Positions 25,626-34,550 of a stretch of DNA of 64,000 nucleotides are shown in pieces. The stretch spans positions 1,364,001 through 1,428,000 of the forward strand of contig CAVPJW010000002.1 in assembly GCA_963705525.1 (NCBI GenBank). The letters are read 5' to 3'. A program made the translations under genes and the position numbers. How positions within the stretch are numbered: position 1 is the stretch's first letter; every line of letters begins with the position of its first letter. Source of the stretch: CAVPJW01 sp963705525. GTDB lineage: Bacteria > Acidobacteriota > Vicinamibacteria > Vicinamibacterales > CAVPJW01. The notes under the pieces were generated by a model that saw only the letters and a program-made list of their open reading frames with translations, searched no databases and was not told where the DNA came from.

Positions 25626-26195
25626 ATGAGGTCCAATTCCATGCAGTTCCCGATCGCACTTGCTATGGTGCTCGCGGTGGTCAGCTCACCGCGTGCTGAG
25701 GGTCAGGTGGCGCCTTCCAAACCGACGGCGGTCGCCGGCGTCGTCAACTTTACGCGTCTCGACGCCACGGTGGCCTGCGCCGGGGCAACAAACGCGTCCG
25801 CCGTTCCCGAGCTGAAACAGATGGGGTTCGTGTCGATCGTCAACCTGCGACGACCGACCGAGGAAGGCGCGAACGTCGATGCGGAGCGGGCCGCCGCCGA
25901 CGCCGCGGGCATCAAGTATTTTCATCTTCCCTTCACGGCGCCGAAATCGCCGGACGAGAACGTCGACGGCACCGTCCAGGAATTCTTGAACGTGGTTGGG
26001 AATCCCGCGAATCAGCCGGTGCTTATCCATTGCGCCAGCGGAGGGCGCGCCGCCGGCATGTGGATGGTCAAGCGGGTGTTGCTCGATGGCTGGACGGTTG
26101 AACGCGCGCGGGCGGAAGCTGACCTAACGTATGCAGATCCCGCGTCGCCGTCGCTGAAGTGGGCCGAGGAGTACGCAAAGACGCACGCCAAGTAA
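25626..26195 (+). CDS. Exported protein-tyrosine-phosphatase-like protein
   Basis: A 189-aa protein with signal peptide (MRSNSMQFPIALAMVLAVVSSPRAEG). The mature part resembles the DUF442/beta-lactamase-hydrolase-like branch of the tyrosine phosphatase superfamily: FTRLDATVACAGATNASAVPELKQMGFVSIVNLRRPTEEG, then IKYFHLPFTAP, and the P-loop VLIHCASGGRAAGMWMVKR with nucleophilic Cys and Arg five residues later. Members are cysteine phosphatases or persulfide-related enzymes; substrate unknown. A periplasmic version is unusual. It lies divergent from the scaffold gene, behind the stuttering repeat, and is convergent with the PurD-like gene. Confidence 0.75.
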   Translation: MRSNSMQFPIALAMVLAVVSSPRAEGQVAPSKPTAVAGVVNFTRLDATVACAGATNASAVPELKQMGFVSIVNLRRPTEEGANVDAERAAADAAGIKYFHLPFTAPKSPDENVDGTVQEFLNVVGNPANQPVLIHCASGGRAAGMWMVKRVLLDGWTVERARAEADLTYADPASPSLKWAEEYAKTHAK

Positions 26196-26220
26196 GCACG
26201 AGGCCCGATGACTACCCGGC

Positions 26221-27504
26221 CTAGTCTCTGAGATAGCCCCAGCTGTGCAGGCGATCGCTGTCCTCCTCGGACCAGCGGTCGCCGATATCTTCACGATAGT
26301 ACATATTCGGAATCATCACGTTGCGCACGCGGTTGTACGCCTGCCGCTGCGCTTGTTTCATCGTGGATCCGATCCCGCAGACGATCAGGACGACGCCGGA
26401 TGTTCCTGTCACGATCCATTCACCGTTGACGCTCTTGACGTCCTCGATGTGCATGCCTTCCCGGCTCGGCGTCTTGAAGAGGATGACGGCGTCCCTCGAC
26501 GTGTTTTCGAAGGTTTCCGGATCGTTGAACGGAAACGGCGGAACCACGATGCGGACGCCCACCTGAAAGCCGCTGCGCGTCCTGAACCTCGTCATCGTGC
26601 CGTCCGCCAGCTTGTACAGCAGCTCGCCGATCGGTGTGAGCAGGCTCTCCTGCTGGATGCTGATCGTGGGATAACCGAACCGCGCGGTGAACTCGAGCGG
26701 GTAGATCCCGTTGCTGTTGACGATGCAGTTGACGTCGATGTATCCAACATACCCTTCGTCGCGAAGCCGCGGCGCCATCTTGCGGAGCGTGGCGTTGAAG
26801 ATCTTGTTGGGCTCGCTCCAGAACATCGACGTCCCCATCTCTCCCGTGGACGGGCCGATGTCGCCGGGGAAGAGCTTCTTGTGCTCGAAGTTCACCGAGA
26901 TCGGCTCGGCAAATTCCTTCCCGTTGAAGAAGCCGCCGGCCGCCACTTCCACGCCCATGATCCGGCGCTGCAGCTGGAATTCCTTGATGCGATGGGAGAG
27001 GGAGGTCTTGTAGTCCTCGAGCACCTGGATGACGTCGTGCCCGTCTTCCTCTTCGCCGACAAACAGGAGCCGCTTGTAATTCTGGGCCTCCCCGCTCGGC
27101 TTGATGACATAGCGAGTCGGGTTGCCCTTGACGAACGCGATCGCTTCGTCGAACGACGTGAAATTTTCGTGGGGAATGATCGAGACGCCGGCGTTCTTCA
27201 ATTCCTGCTGGCCGAACGCCCGATCGTCTTCCAGGCGATCGGTGTACGGCGTGCCGCCGACCACGAGCTTGCCCGCCTGACGCAGCCGATGGGCTTCAGT
27301 GCCCTGGCCCAGCACGTCATCGAACACAATGACATCGGCCCAATCCACGTCAGCTTCCCAGTTGTCCGTCTTCGGCACGAATCCGTCGGCGATCTCCTTC
27401 TCGGCCGGATCCTTGATGAAGAACTTCGCCTCGTGGCCCTCCTTGACGACTTCCCACGCGATATCAGCAATCAGCCCGTCGAGAGAGACAAAGAGATACT
27501 TCAT
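26221..27504 (-). CDS. PurD-like phosphoribosylamine--glycine ligase (ATP-grasp)
   Basis: This 427-aa soluble protein has the glycinamide ribonucleotide synthetase layout: an N-terminal preATP-grasp part (MKYLFVSLDGLIADIAWEVVKEGHEAKFFI) and the ATP-grasp core (GTPYTDRLEDDRAFGQQELKNAGVSIIP, RYVIKPSGEAQNYKRLLFVG). Then come GVEVAAGGFFNGKEF, NFEHKKLFPGDIGPSTGEMGT and the metal site YIDVNCIVNSNGIYPLEFTARFGYPT. The canonical PurD N-terminal GGREHA motif is absent, so this belongs to a divergent subgroup usually annotated as PurD; it may act on another amine. No purine genes are nearby. It starts 12 bases after the S9 peptidase gene on the same strand, suggesting co-transcription. Confidence 0.7.
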   Translation of the reverse strand: MKYLFVSLDGLIADIAWEVVKEGHEAKFFIKDPAEKEIADGFVPKTDNWEADVDWADVIVFDDVLGQGTEAHRLRQAGKLVVGGTPYTDRLEDDRAFGQQELKNAGVSIIPHENFTSFDEAIAFVKGNPTRYVIKPSGEAQNYKRLLFVGEEEDGHDVIQVLEDYKTSLSHRIKEFQLQRRIMGVEVAAGGFFNGKEFAEPISVNFEHKKLFPGDIGPSTGEMGTSMFWSEPNKIFNATLRKMAPRLRDEGYVGYIDVNCIVNSNGIYPLEFTARFGYPTISIQQESLLTPIGELLYKLADGTMTRFRTRSGFQVGVRIVVPPFPFNDPETFENTSRDAVILFKTPSREGMHIEDVKSVNGEWIVTGTSGVVLIVCGIGSTMKQAQRQAYNRVRNVMIPNMYYREDIGDRWSEEDSDRLHSWGYLRD

Positions 27505-27516
27505 GGAACGCCCGGC

Positions 27517-29553
27517 TCACTTCGCGGCGGTCGGGCTCTGCGTTCCTTTCAGGTACTTGTCGAACCAGGCCACGTAGCGTTGCAGACGATCGCGCGCATA
27601 ACTGGGCATCGTGATGCCATGGAACTGCCCTGGATAGATCACCATCTGCGTGTCGAGATTCAGGCTGCGCAACGCCTGATACATCTGCTCGCCGCCATTG
27701 ATCGGGACGTTGAAGTCCTTCTCGCCTCCAAGGAAGAGCGTGGGCGTCTTGATACGATCGGCATGGAGGAAGGGATACGACAGCTTGATATACGTATCGA
27801 AATTCTTCCATGGAGGACCGAGCTCCGTGTCGTACTGCTTGATGTACTGATCCACGCCGTAGAGGGCGACGGTGAAGGCCGTTCCGGCTCCACTCACGGC
27901 GGCCTTGAACCGCTGGTCCGTGGCAATCACATAGTCGGTCAGAATGCCGCCATAGCTCCAGCCACCGACGCCGAGCCGCTCCGGATCCGCAATACCAGCG
28001 GCGATCAGGCCATCGACGGCGCCCAGCAGGTCCACGACCTCCTTATTGCCCCAGTCGGCGGCGATCGCCTTCTGGTACGCTGCGCCGCGCGCGGAGCTGC
28101 CCCGGTAGTTCACCTCCAGGACCACGTATCCATTCGCCGCGAGAAACTGCTCTTCGAACCCGAAGCTGTGCGCGTCCTGTCCGTTGGGTCCGCCGTGGAT
28201 CAATAGCAGCGTCGGGTAGCGCGTGCCCTGCACAAAGGAGGCTGGTTTGAGGACGATGCTGTGGACCTCGGTGCCGTCCTTGCTCGTTGACGTGAAGTCT
28301 TCACCCGTGGCGAGCTGCAGATCCGCCATCAGCGCGTCGTTCTGGTGCGTCAACCGTCGTGCGGTGCCATTCTCGAGCGCATACGCCTCAGAGGGGCTCG
28401 AGACCGTCCCCATCAAGAACGCCAGCGTCCCATCGTCTCGCCGGGAGAGGTTCGAGACCGTTTGCCGGCCGGTCGTGACCTTTTCCACCGCACCTCCAGT
28501 CGCCGCCACCTTCCCCAGGTAGGTCACACGATCGTCCTCGACGACAAAGGACAAGCTGTGCCCGTCAGAGGACCAGACGATGTCGCCGGTGACCGGTCGA
28601 TCCAGGGCCTCGGTCAGAACCTTCGGTGTGCCACCCGCGGCAGGCACAATCGCAAGTTTTTCTTGCTCGTACTGCTCCCATTTCGTTTCGTCACCCTGGA
28701 GATACGCAATCGACCGCCCGTCGGGACTCCACGACGGCCGTCCCCCGTCGCTCCCGGCGAACGTGGTCAGCTGACGCGCCTCGGCTCCGGCCCTCGCCGC
28801 CATCACGTAGATGTTGGTGTCGTTGCTCCGGTCCGGATCGTCGTTCCGGTTGCTGACAAACGCCACCGAGGTGCCGTCCGGCGACCACGCCGGGAGTTCT
28901 TCGTCGAATCGACCGGTGGTCAGTGTCTCGGCTTTTTTCGCCTCCACATCGAAGAGCGACAGATGGGAATGGAGCGACTGCAGGTATCCCTGGCCGTCCC
29001 ACTTGAACAGGTAACGGTCAACGACGATCGGCGGCGCCGTCTTCCGCTTCCACCCTTCTTTCTTTTCCGGATCGTCGTTCGGATTGGGATCGCTGACGAC
29101 GAGCGCGAGGCGCTTCGAGTCGGGCGACCAGACAAAGTCGGACACGCCGCCATTGAAGGAGGTGAGCTGTTGAGCTTCGCCCCCTGACCGATTGAGCAGC
29201 CACACTTGAGCTGTGTTCTTCGCCTTGGTCTCTTCGCCGGCCGCTCTGATGAACGCCAGATACCGGTTGTCCGGACTCCAGCGCGGGCGACTCTCGGAGG
29301 TTTCGGCCGTTGCGGTGAGGCGCACCTGCTGAGCGCCATCCCAGCTCACCATCCAGATGTCTTTGTCACGTGTGTCTTTTTCCGCATCAACGGTCCCGAC
29401 CGTGTAAGCCACCCACTTTCCATCAGGGGACACCTGCGGGTCGCCAACGCTCTTAAGCTTCGCCAGGTCGTCAAGGTTGATCGCCCGCTTTCCTGTCTGA
29501 GCCGCTGCCAGCCCGGCGAGCAGGCAGCAACCCACGGTCATCGCGAACTTCAT
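27517..29553 (-). CDS. Exported S9-family prolyl oligopeptidase / acylaminoacyl peptidase (first of two)
   Basis: AAGGAGG precedes the ATG at 29553. A signal peptide (MKFAMTVGCCLLAGLAAAQ) leads into a beta-propeller of TolB/DPPIV-type repeats (SVGDPQVSPDGKWVAYTV, SRPRWSPDNRYLAF, LPAWSPDGTSVAFVSNR, GRPSWSPDGRSIAYL). From about residue 430 comes an alpha/beta hydrolase domain: LLIHGGPNGQDAHSF for the oxyanion region, the nucleophile LGVGGWSYGGILTDY, the Asp in TLFLGGEKDFNVPI, and the His in YPGQFHGIT. All three catalytic residues are present. It would cut short peptides in the periplasm. A paralogue lies at 50.3-52.4 kb. Confidence 0.9.
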   Translation of the reverse strand: MKFAMTVGCCLLAGLAAAQTGKRAINLDDLAKLKSVGDPQVSPDGKWVAYTVGTVDAEKDTRDKDIWMVSWDGAQQVRLTATAETSESRPRWSPDNRYLAFIRAAGEETKAKNTAQVWLLNRSGGEAQQLTSFNGGVSDFVWSPDSKRLALVVSDPNPNDDPEKKEGWKRKTAPPIVVDRYLFKWDGQGYLQSLHSHLSLFDVEAKKAETLTTGRFDEELPAWSPDGTSVAFVSNRNDDPDRSNDTNIYVMAARAGAEARQLTTFAGSDGGRPSWSPDGRSIAYLQGDETKWEQYEQEKLAIVPAAGGTPKVLTEALDRPVTGDIVWSSDGHSLSFVVEDDRVTYLGKVAATGGAVEKVTTGRQTVSNLSRRDDGTLAFLMGTVSSPSEAYALENGTARRLTHQNDALMADLQLATGEDFTSTSKDGTEVHSIVLKPASFVQGTRYPTLLLIHGGPNGQDAHSFGFEEQFLAANGYVVLEVNYRGSSARGAAYQKAIAADWGNKEVVDLLGAVDGLIAAGIADPERLGVGGWSYGGILTDYVIATDQRFKAAVSGAGTAFTVALYGVDQYIKQYDTELGPPWKNFDTYIKLSYPFLHADRIKTPTLFLGGEKDFNVPINGGEQMYQALRSLNLDTQMVIYPGQFHGITMPSYARDRLQRYVAWFDKYLKGTQSPTAAK

Positions 29554-29769
29554 TCAGACCTCCTTGGCCGGAAGTACACCGCGGATCAACACGTCGCGCC
29601 CTCATTGTGCACGGACGGGCTGCCCGGTGCCAACCGAAAAGCCGCCAGGTCACCGCTCGAGGCGTCTGCGTCTGTCGTACTACATAAGGCCCAGAGACAG
29701 CGGCAATTGTGAGACCTATACGTGTACGCCATCTGCGGTGTCAGTCGCTCCGAACATGAGAGGTGGCAG

Positions 29770-30479
29770 ATGACGAGGATTCTCTTCAGGCTCACGACGC
29801 CCGTTGCGCTCATGCTGTTCGCGCTCCCCAGTGTCATCCAGGCCCACAACCCGCCGTTTACCAGCACATTCATGCTGAACACCTGCGGCGGGTACTCGGC
29901 GCAGGGACGAAACCCCTTCTTCGTGCTCGAGCCGGGCTATCGCCTCGTCCTCGCAGGCGAGGAGGATGGCGCTCCGGTCGTGCTGGTGATCACTGTGCTG
30001 CCACAGACGATTCAGATCGGTGGCGTGACGGCACGGATTGTCGAAGAGCGTGAGACCAAAGGCAGCCGGCTCGTCGAGGTGTCTCGGAATTACTTCGTGA
30101 TCTGCAACCGGAACAACAGCGTGATCTATCTGGGCGAGGACGTGGATATCTTCAATGAAGACGGGACGGTTAGCCACGAGGGCGCGTGGCGCGCCGGCGT
30201 AAACGGAGCACGGGCCGGCGTCTTCATGCCCGGGATCGCGCTGATTGGTGCGCGCTATTTTCAGGAGATCGCTCCAGGAGTGGCGATGGACCAGGCCGAG
30301 ATACTCAGCGTCACCGCCCTCGCGAACACCGGGCCGGCTCCTTTGGCAACTGCCTCAAGACGAGAGAAACAACACCGCTCGAACCTGGGACGCAAGGGAT
30401 AAAAGTCTACGCTCCAGGGATTGGTGTCGTCGTGGACGGAGTCTTGACGCTGATCTCTGCCACGGGGCTTGGCAGCTGA
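29770..30479 (+). CDS. Exported conserved protein of unknown function, frame-disrupted near its 3' end
   Basis: The ATG at 29770 follows GAGAGG. The signal peptide is MTRILFRLTTPVALMLFALPSVIQA. The mature protein has a beta-rich domain: CGGYSAQGRNPFFVLEPGYRLVLAGEEDG, ARIVEERETKGSRLVEVSRNYFVICNRNNSVIYLGEDVDIF, SHEGAWRAGVNGARAGVFMPG, and YFQEIAPGVAMDQAEILSV. Similar secreted proteins of unknown role are common in environmental genomes. Near 30340 the frame breaks; the expected ending GSFGNCLKTRETTPLEPG...YAPGIGVVVDGVL continues in another frame to the stop at 30479. The break equals one missing base, unlike the extra-base breaks elsewhere in the window. Confidence 0.7.
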
Positions 30480-30552
30480 TTCGAGGCCAGTTCCCTTGCC
30501 CAGTGCACGCACGTGAGCTAACGTTGGACGGCGACGGGATACGAGTGAAGCC

Positions 30553-30660
30553 ATGAGCGAACTCATCGACCGCCGAAGCATTCTGTGGGGGTCTATTGCG
30601 GTCGTGGCAGGCGCCGGGCTCCTACTCGGGCTCGAACTCCGGGAAGAACCCAACATGTCC
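30553..30660 (+). pseudogene. Possible 5' remnant of a Tat-exported molybdopterin oxidoreductase gene
   Basis: MSELIDRRSILWGSIAVVAGAGLLLGLELREEPN looks like the Tat signal of large-subunit aldehyde/isoquinoline oxidoreductases (RR, then AGAGLLLGxEL). The reading then runs into the regulator gene in another frame and no catalytic domain follows. Low confidence; it could be chance. Confidence 0.25.
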
Positions 30661-30670
30661 TGGGCCGGAC

Positions 30671-31090
30671 ATGGCGCTCGAGCTCGTCGACATTCTCCCA
30701 ACGGTCCTGGTGAGCGTCGGCGTCGTCCTGCTCTTCCAAATCACACACCGGCAGAGAGACGAACAGCTGACGCTCATCCGCGATCTCGAAGTTGCCCGGG
30801 CTCAGGGTCAGCGGTGGCGCGCCGAAGCTCGAACGATCCTGGATGGTCTGGGCGACGCCATCGAGAAGCAGTTCTCGAGGTGGAACCTGACGGAGGCCGA
30901 ACGTGAAATCGCCCTCCTGCTCCTGAAGGGGCTGAGCCTGAAGGAGGTCGCGTCCGTTCGAGCCACCAACGAGAGGACGGTGAGAGCTCAGGCTCGGTCG
31001 CTCTATTCGAAAGCCGGGCTGTCGGGCCGCGCGGCGCTGTCGGCGTTCTTCCTGGAGGACCTCCTCGCCCCTATGGAGCGCGTCGAGTAA
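30671..31090 (+). CDS. Membrane-anchored LuxR-type helix-turn-helix regulator, 139 aa
   Basis: From ATG 30671 the protein starts with one hydrophobic helix (VDILPTVLVSVGVVLLFQIT), then a coiled-coil-like linker (HRQRDEQLTLIRDLEVARAQGQRWRAEART). It ends in a GerE/LuxR-type DNA-binding domain: WNLTEAEREIALLLLKGLSLKEVASVRATNERTVRAQARSLYSKAGLSGRAALSAFFLEDLL. The helix-turn-helix core is complete. A one-helix membrane anchor on a LuxR domain with no receiver is a known small family in Acidobacteriota and Proteobacteria, in my recollection; it might be released by proteolysis or act at the membrane. Target genes are unknown. A longer frame upstream was rejected as unconserved. Confidence 0.75.
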   Translation: MALELVDILPTVLVSVGVVLLFQITHRQRDEQLTLIRDLEVARAQGQRWRAEARTILDGLGDAIEKQFSRWNLTEAEREIALLLLKGLSLKEVASVRATNERTVRAQARSLYSKAGLSGRAALSAFFLEDLLAPMERVE

Positions 31091-31116
31091 GACCTGGGCC
31101 CAGGCTGCAGTCCTGA

Positions 31117-31122
31117 TATAGT
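31117..31122 (+). promoter_or_regulatory. Possible extended -10 box (TGATATAGT) before the zinc-ribbon gene
   Basis: TGA-TATAGT matches an extended -10 element about 48 bases upstream of the zinc-ribbon ATG. No clear -35 box is seen. Similar TG-TAxxCT words precede other starts here (52425, 59771, 16541). Weak prediction. Confidence 0.2.
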
Positions 31123-31170
31123 CATGCCGATATCCCTATCGCACGTCCTGCGATTGAAAGGTGGCTCCCC

Positions 31171-31359
31171 ATGTTCACCTGCCCACGCTGCGATAGCCTC
31201 GACGTCGAAGCCCTCACATTGACGGAACTGCGCACTGTTGACTGGCTGCGCTGCTGCTCGTGCGCGCACGTCTGGTGTCAGCCGGTTCAGGTTCTGACTC
31301 CATTTGGTCTGGCCGACCCGGCGGAAAGGGCGTACCCGGCGCGGCGGGTCACCGCCTAG
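31171..31359 (+). CDS. Small zinc-ribbon protein, 62 aa
   Basis: The start has AAAGGTGG upstream. Two Cys pairs, MFTCPRCDS and LRCCSCAHVWC, are separated by about 22 residues and would bind one zinc ion as a ribbon. The remainder (VQVLTPFGLADPAERAYPARRV) is short and basic. Such proteins may bind nucleic acid or be assembly factors; I assign no function. It lies between the LuxR-type gene and the convergent cytochrome/propeller gene. Confidence 0.6.
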   Translation: MFTCPRCDSLDVEALTLTELRTVDWLRCCSCAHVWCQPVQVLTPFGLADPAERAYPARRVTA

Positions 31360-31372
31360 CACCAGGCGTCGT

Positions 31373-33547
31373 TCATCGTGCCAGCGGATCGGGCCGCAGC
31401 TGGAACCTGAGCACCTTGCTCGTGGTACCCTTGCCGCCCTCCATATGGAAGGGCGTCCGTGTGCTCACGGTGGCCCAGAGTTCCCTGCCTTTCCAGCCAG
31501 CACCCGGATTGTCGATTCGGCCATCGAGCCACTTGGTGTAGAAACCGAGTGGATACGGCACGCGCAAGACGATCCACTTTCCGTCCTTCAGGACGAGCAG
31601 ACCCTCTGAAGCATTTCCCGTATTGACCGGCACATTGGGGCCGAGACCGAGCGTTCCGAACTGATCGACCCACGTGTAGTAGCTGGCCTCCACGCTCCCC
31701 GAGTCGGTGACGCCGGCAAACTGCGGCAGCGGCTCGGGGTAGAGCGTCCAACCCTCCGGGCAGTGCTGACCGGTGGCCGCTGGTCCGTTGAGCGGTCCCT
31801 TGCATTTCCGTCGATCGAAGCTGGCGAGATGTCCACTCGCCAGCGCCGCCCAGACGACGCCATCGCGATCGATGTCCATGCCGCGCGGCGAAAAACCACC
31901 GACTGGCGCCTGCGGATTGTTCCATGGCGGTTCGTACACCTCGGCGAGGGCCGTCTCTGGTGGATTCGGGCCGGGCACGAGTCGCACGGCCGCACCGGGG
32001 AATCCGAGCACCGAACCCCACACCGACCCATCTGGCGCCGGAGCGACGGAGTAAAAGGCGGCCCCAAACCGCTTATCCTTCGTGGGATCGACAGGCTGAT
32101 CCGGCTCGACATACCCGTCGCGCCTGCCGTTTCCGTTCGTGTCGATGATGAGTGCCGTCCAGCCTTGCGATTTCTCCTCATCGCCGGTCTCATCGAACAT
32201 CTTTCTGTTCAACCAACCCACCACCTGACCGCCTCCACTCGTCCACAACGTGTTGTTCGCATCCTCCGCAAACATCAAGTGATGCGTGCCGAAGCACGTA
32301 CTGATGTGCGTCAGCTTGCCGCTCTTGGGATCGTACACGGCGAGGTGCCGGCTCGCGCGCTCGAGGGGAAACAGCTTGGCGGACGGATGACTCGAGCCAG
32401 CCTTGCAGAAGTCAGGGTTCTCCGGCGGTCGAACGGCGGACGTAATCCAGACGCGTCCGCGTTCGTCGAACATCGGGTTGTGCACGTTGTTCTTGCTCGT
32501 CCAGATGACCTCTTCGCCCCAGTACGGCGACGGCTTCAACATCGATTGCGCGGCGGCGGGCCGCGTGTTCGGGTCCCGCACCGTCAGCTTGACCTGGCTC
32601 ACAGCGTTTCGGACGGGATCAAGGACGGGCAAATAATCGGCACTCAGCTCGAGCGAACCGTAGATCAGGCCGTTGGCATTGCGCGTGGGGTCTCGTCGGT
32701 CCGTCGAGGCCTCGTCATGCATATAGGTCTTCGGATCCGCCCAGTCCCATTCGGTGATGACGACGTTGCGCTCCAGACCCTGCGGCCGCGGAGGGACCGG
32801 AGGCAACTCGCCGGCGGCAATGCGGTCCGTCCAATCGGAAAACATTGCCAGCGCCCGTTCGCGGCCGAGCTGATAGAGACCGTTCATCATGTCGCCGCCA
32901 GCCTGTCCGGACTGAAGACGCCGCTCCCAGGCCGCGCTCGACGATGCGAAGGTCCCAAGCGCCGGAAGAATTTCCCGCGTGCCCTTTGTGCCGATCTGAT
33001 GGCACGCAGTGCATCCGCCAGATTTCACGAGCCGCATCCATTGAGCCTGACTCTTGATGTTGGGAGAGATGCCGTTTCCGGTCGGGCCGGTTCCGGGAAA
33101 GTCGCTCTTGGCGGGCATGTGCATGAGCGAGAGCCAGTAACCTGCCGGATAGTACTGTGCAGCCGCTCGAGCATCGGGGGCCGGAACGGCTTTGAGATCG
33201 AGCCGTGCGCCGGGTGTCGCCTGCACCTTCTCCGAATCGATGAGCCCGTATCCACGGACCCAGACGTCGTACCGGGCTTTGGGCAGCTCCGGAAGGACGT
33301 AACGCCCCTGATCGTCGGTGACGACAATCTTCACGTAACGAGTGGGCAGATCAGCAGTTTCGGCAATTACCCAAACTCCGGCCTCTGGTCCCGTCGGTCC
33401 CGTGACCGCGCCACTGATGTCAGCGCCGTCGGCGGCTTGCCTCCGGACTGTCGCGCCACGCTCATTCATCGCTACCGATGAGGCGGCCAGTAACACAGCC
33501 AGGCCGACCGCCGACAGGCCCGACGTGACAAGCCTTCTGGTCATCAT
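31373..33547 (-). CDS. Exported multidomain protein: carboxypeptidase-regulatory domain, heme c motif, streptogramin-lyase-like propeller
   Basis: GAAGGAGG precedes the ATG at 33547. After the signal peptide comes a beta-sandwich (ISGAVTGPTGPEAGVWVIAETADLPTRYVKIVVTDDQGRYVLPELPKARYDVWVRGYG). Next is a cytochrome-like segment with the heme-binding CTACHQIG near residue 185. The rest is a beta-propeller with NVHNPMFDERGRVWITSAVR, FGTHHLMFAEDANNTLWTSGGG, and FSPRGMDIDRDGVVWAALASGHL. The whole protein is 724 aa and periplasmic. Related proteins in Acidobacteriota are annotated only as carboxypeptidase regulatory-like; an electron-transfer role is suggested by the single heme. No partner oxidoreductase is adjacent. 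Confidence 0.75.
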   Translation of the reverse strand: MMTRRLVTSGLSAVGLAVLLAASSVAMNERGATVRRQAADGADISGAVTGPTGPEAGVWVIAETADLPTRYVKIVVTDDQGRYVLPELPKARYDVWVRGYGLIDSEKVQATPGARLDLKAVPAPDARAAAQYYPAGYWLSLMHMPAKSDFPGTGPTGNGISPNIKSQAQWMRLVKSGGCTACHQIGTKGTREILPALGTFASSSAAWERRLQSGQAGGDMMNGLYQLGRERALAMFSDWTDRIAAGELPPVPPRPQGLERNVVITEWDWADPKTYMHDEASTDRRDPTRNANGLIYGSLELSADYLPVLDPVRNAVSQVKLTVRDPNTRPAAAQSMLKPSPYWGEEVIWTSKNNVHNPMFDERGRVWITSAVRPPENPDFCKAGSSHPSAKLFPLERASRHLAVYDPKSGKLTHISTCFGTHHLMFAEDANNTLWTSGGGQVVGWLNRKMFDETGDEEKSQGWTALIIDTNGNGRRDGYVEPDQPVDPTKDKRFGAAFYSVAPAPDGSVWGSVLGFPGAAVRLVPGPNPPETALAEVYEPPWNNPQAPVGGFSPRGMDIDRDGVVWAALASGHLASFDRRKCKGPLNGPAATGQHCPEGWTLYPEPLPQFAGVTDSGSVEASYYTWVDQFGTLGLGPNVPVNTGNASEGLLVLKDGKWIVLRVPYPLGFYTKWLDGRIDNPGAGWKGRELWATVSTRTPFHMEGGKGTTSKVLRFQLRPDPLAR

Positions 33548-33565
33548 GGCGATCCTCCTTCACTT

Positions 33566-33580
33566 CAATCAAGGTGATTG
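33566..33580. promoter_or_regulatory. Perfect small palindrome in a divergent promoter region
   Basis: CAATCA, three bases, TGATTG lies between the start of the cytochrome/propeller gene and the PEGA gene, close to the ribosome binding site of the former. It is operator-like in size and position; the binding protein is unknown. Confidence 0.25.
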
Positions 33581-33646
33581 AGCCGTATATTATCTGTTCG
33601 CGACGACCTCGTCGGCGTAAGCTATCGACCAGAAGCAAAGCGTCTC

Positions 33647-34543
33647 ATGAACGATCCCGTAGACGGAAGGAGCGATCCGAGCGGCACGCAGCCATCGCGA
33701 TCAGACCCATCGTTGATCGATCGCGCCGCGGCTTCAGAGGATTCGGACTGGATTCAGGAGATTATCTCCACGCTTCCCGTCAACAATCCAGAGCCGGCTC
33801 ACGACTCACCGACCGTCTTCGCGCTGGTGCCGAATGACAATCCTTCGAGGCCGATGCGGAAATCGAGGTGGCGCACCGTCGCCATCTTTCTGTGCGGGAT
33901 TGCGACCGGGAGTATCGCCGTCCTGCAATTTCTTCCGCGCTCGAACGGGTCCGCTCGACCGCCTGCACTCGAGTCATCTCCTGCCGCCGATGTCCCACCC
34001 GCGGCACCGGCGCCATCAAAGGCGGCGACCGCCGAACTCGACGGAGATTCCCAGTTCCTTCCAAAGGAATCGACAACCCCGAAGGCTCCCTCAGTCGAAT
34101 GGCGCGGCGCCACAGCGCCGGCGCGACAACGTTCGCCTTCTGGTCCATCCGTTCCGAGCCATCCCGCAAGAGCTGCCGTTGGGTTGAGCGGAAGCGATCC
34201 GGTGCCGAGTACCACAGGAACCACTGCCGCCACTCCAATGGGGCCCGCGGCACCGAGAACCACAGTCCGTCAGTCGACCGAGGTGATCGTCCCTGCCTCT
34301 CCCGGTCAGACCGCCTCGGCGGCGGGTTCGTTGTGGTTGATGTCAACGCCGGCGCTGGCGTCGGTGTTCCTGGACGGGCAGCTCGTGGGCAAGACACCCA
34401 TCGCGATTCCCGATCTCGCCGAGGGCACATACTCGCTGCGTCTGGAGCTCGCCGGCTACCGCGTGTGGATATCGGAGGTTCGCGTCCGCTCGAATCGGCG
34501 CCAGCGCATCAGCGCAACACTCGAACCGGACTCGATTCCGTAA
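33647..34543 (+). CDS. Membrane-anchored PEGA-domain protein
   Basis: From ATG 33647 the protein has an acidic cytoplasmic N-terminus (DPVDGRSDPSGTQPSRSDPS), a single membrane helix (WRTVAIFLCGIATGSIAVLQFLP) and a long Pro/Ala/Ser/Thr-rich linker. It ends in a PEGA domain: GSLWLMSTPALASVFLDGQLVGKTPIAIPDLAEGTYSLRLELAGYRVWISEVRVRSNRRQRISATLEP. PEGA domains bind surface-layer or peptidoglycan-associated structures and often accompany Ser/Thr kinases. Topology suggests a cytoplasmic start and an extracytoplasmic PEGA head. An in-frame TTG at 33578 would extend it but has no support. Confidence 0.75.
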   Translation: MNDPVDGRSDPSGTQPSRSDPSLIDRAAASEDSDWIQEIISTLPVNNPEPAHDSPTVFALVPNDNPSRPMRKSRWRTVAIFLCGIATGSIAVLQFLPRSNGSARPPALESSPAADVPPAAPAPSKAATAELDGDSQFLPKESTTPKAPSVEWRGATAPARQRSPSGPSVPSHPARAAVGLSGSDPVPSTTGTTAATPMGPAAPRTTVRQSTEVIVPASPGQTASAAGSLWLMSTPALASVFLDGQLVGKTPIAIPDLAEGTYSLRLELAGYRVWISEVRVRSNRRQRISATLEPDSIP

Positions 34544-34550
34544 GCCAGCC

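Noticed and set aside
29594..29680. A GC-rich stretch between divergent genes that might fold like a tRNA
   Set aside because: There is no acceptor stem pairing, no TTCGA-type T-loop and no anticodon arm at the proper distance.
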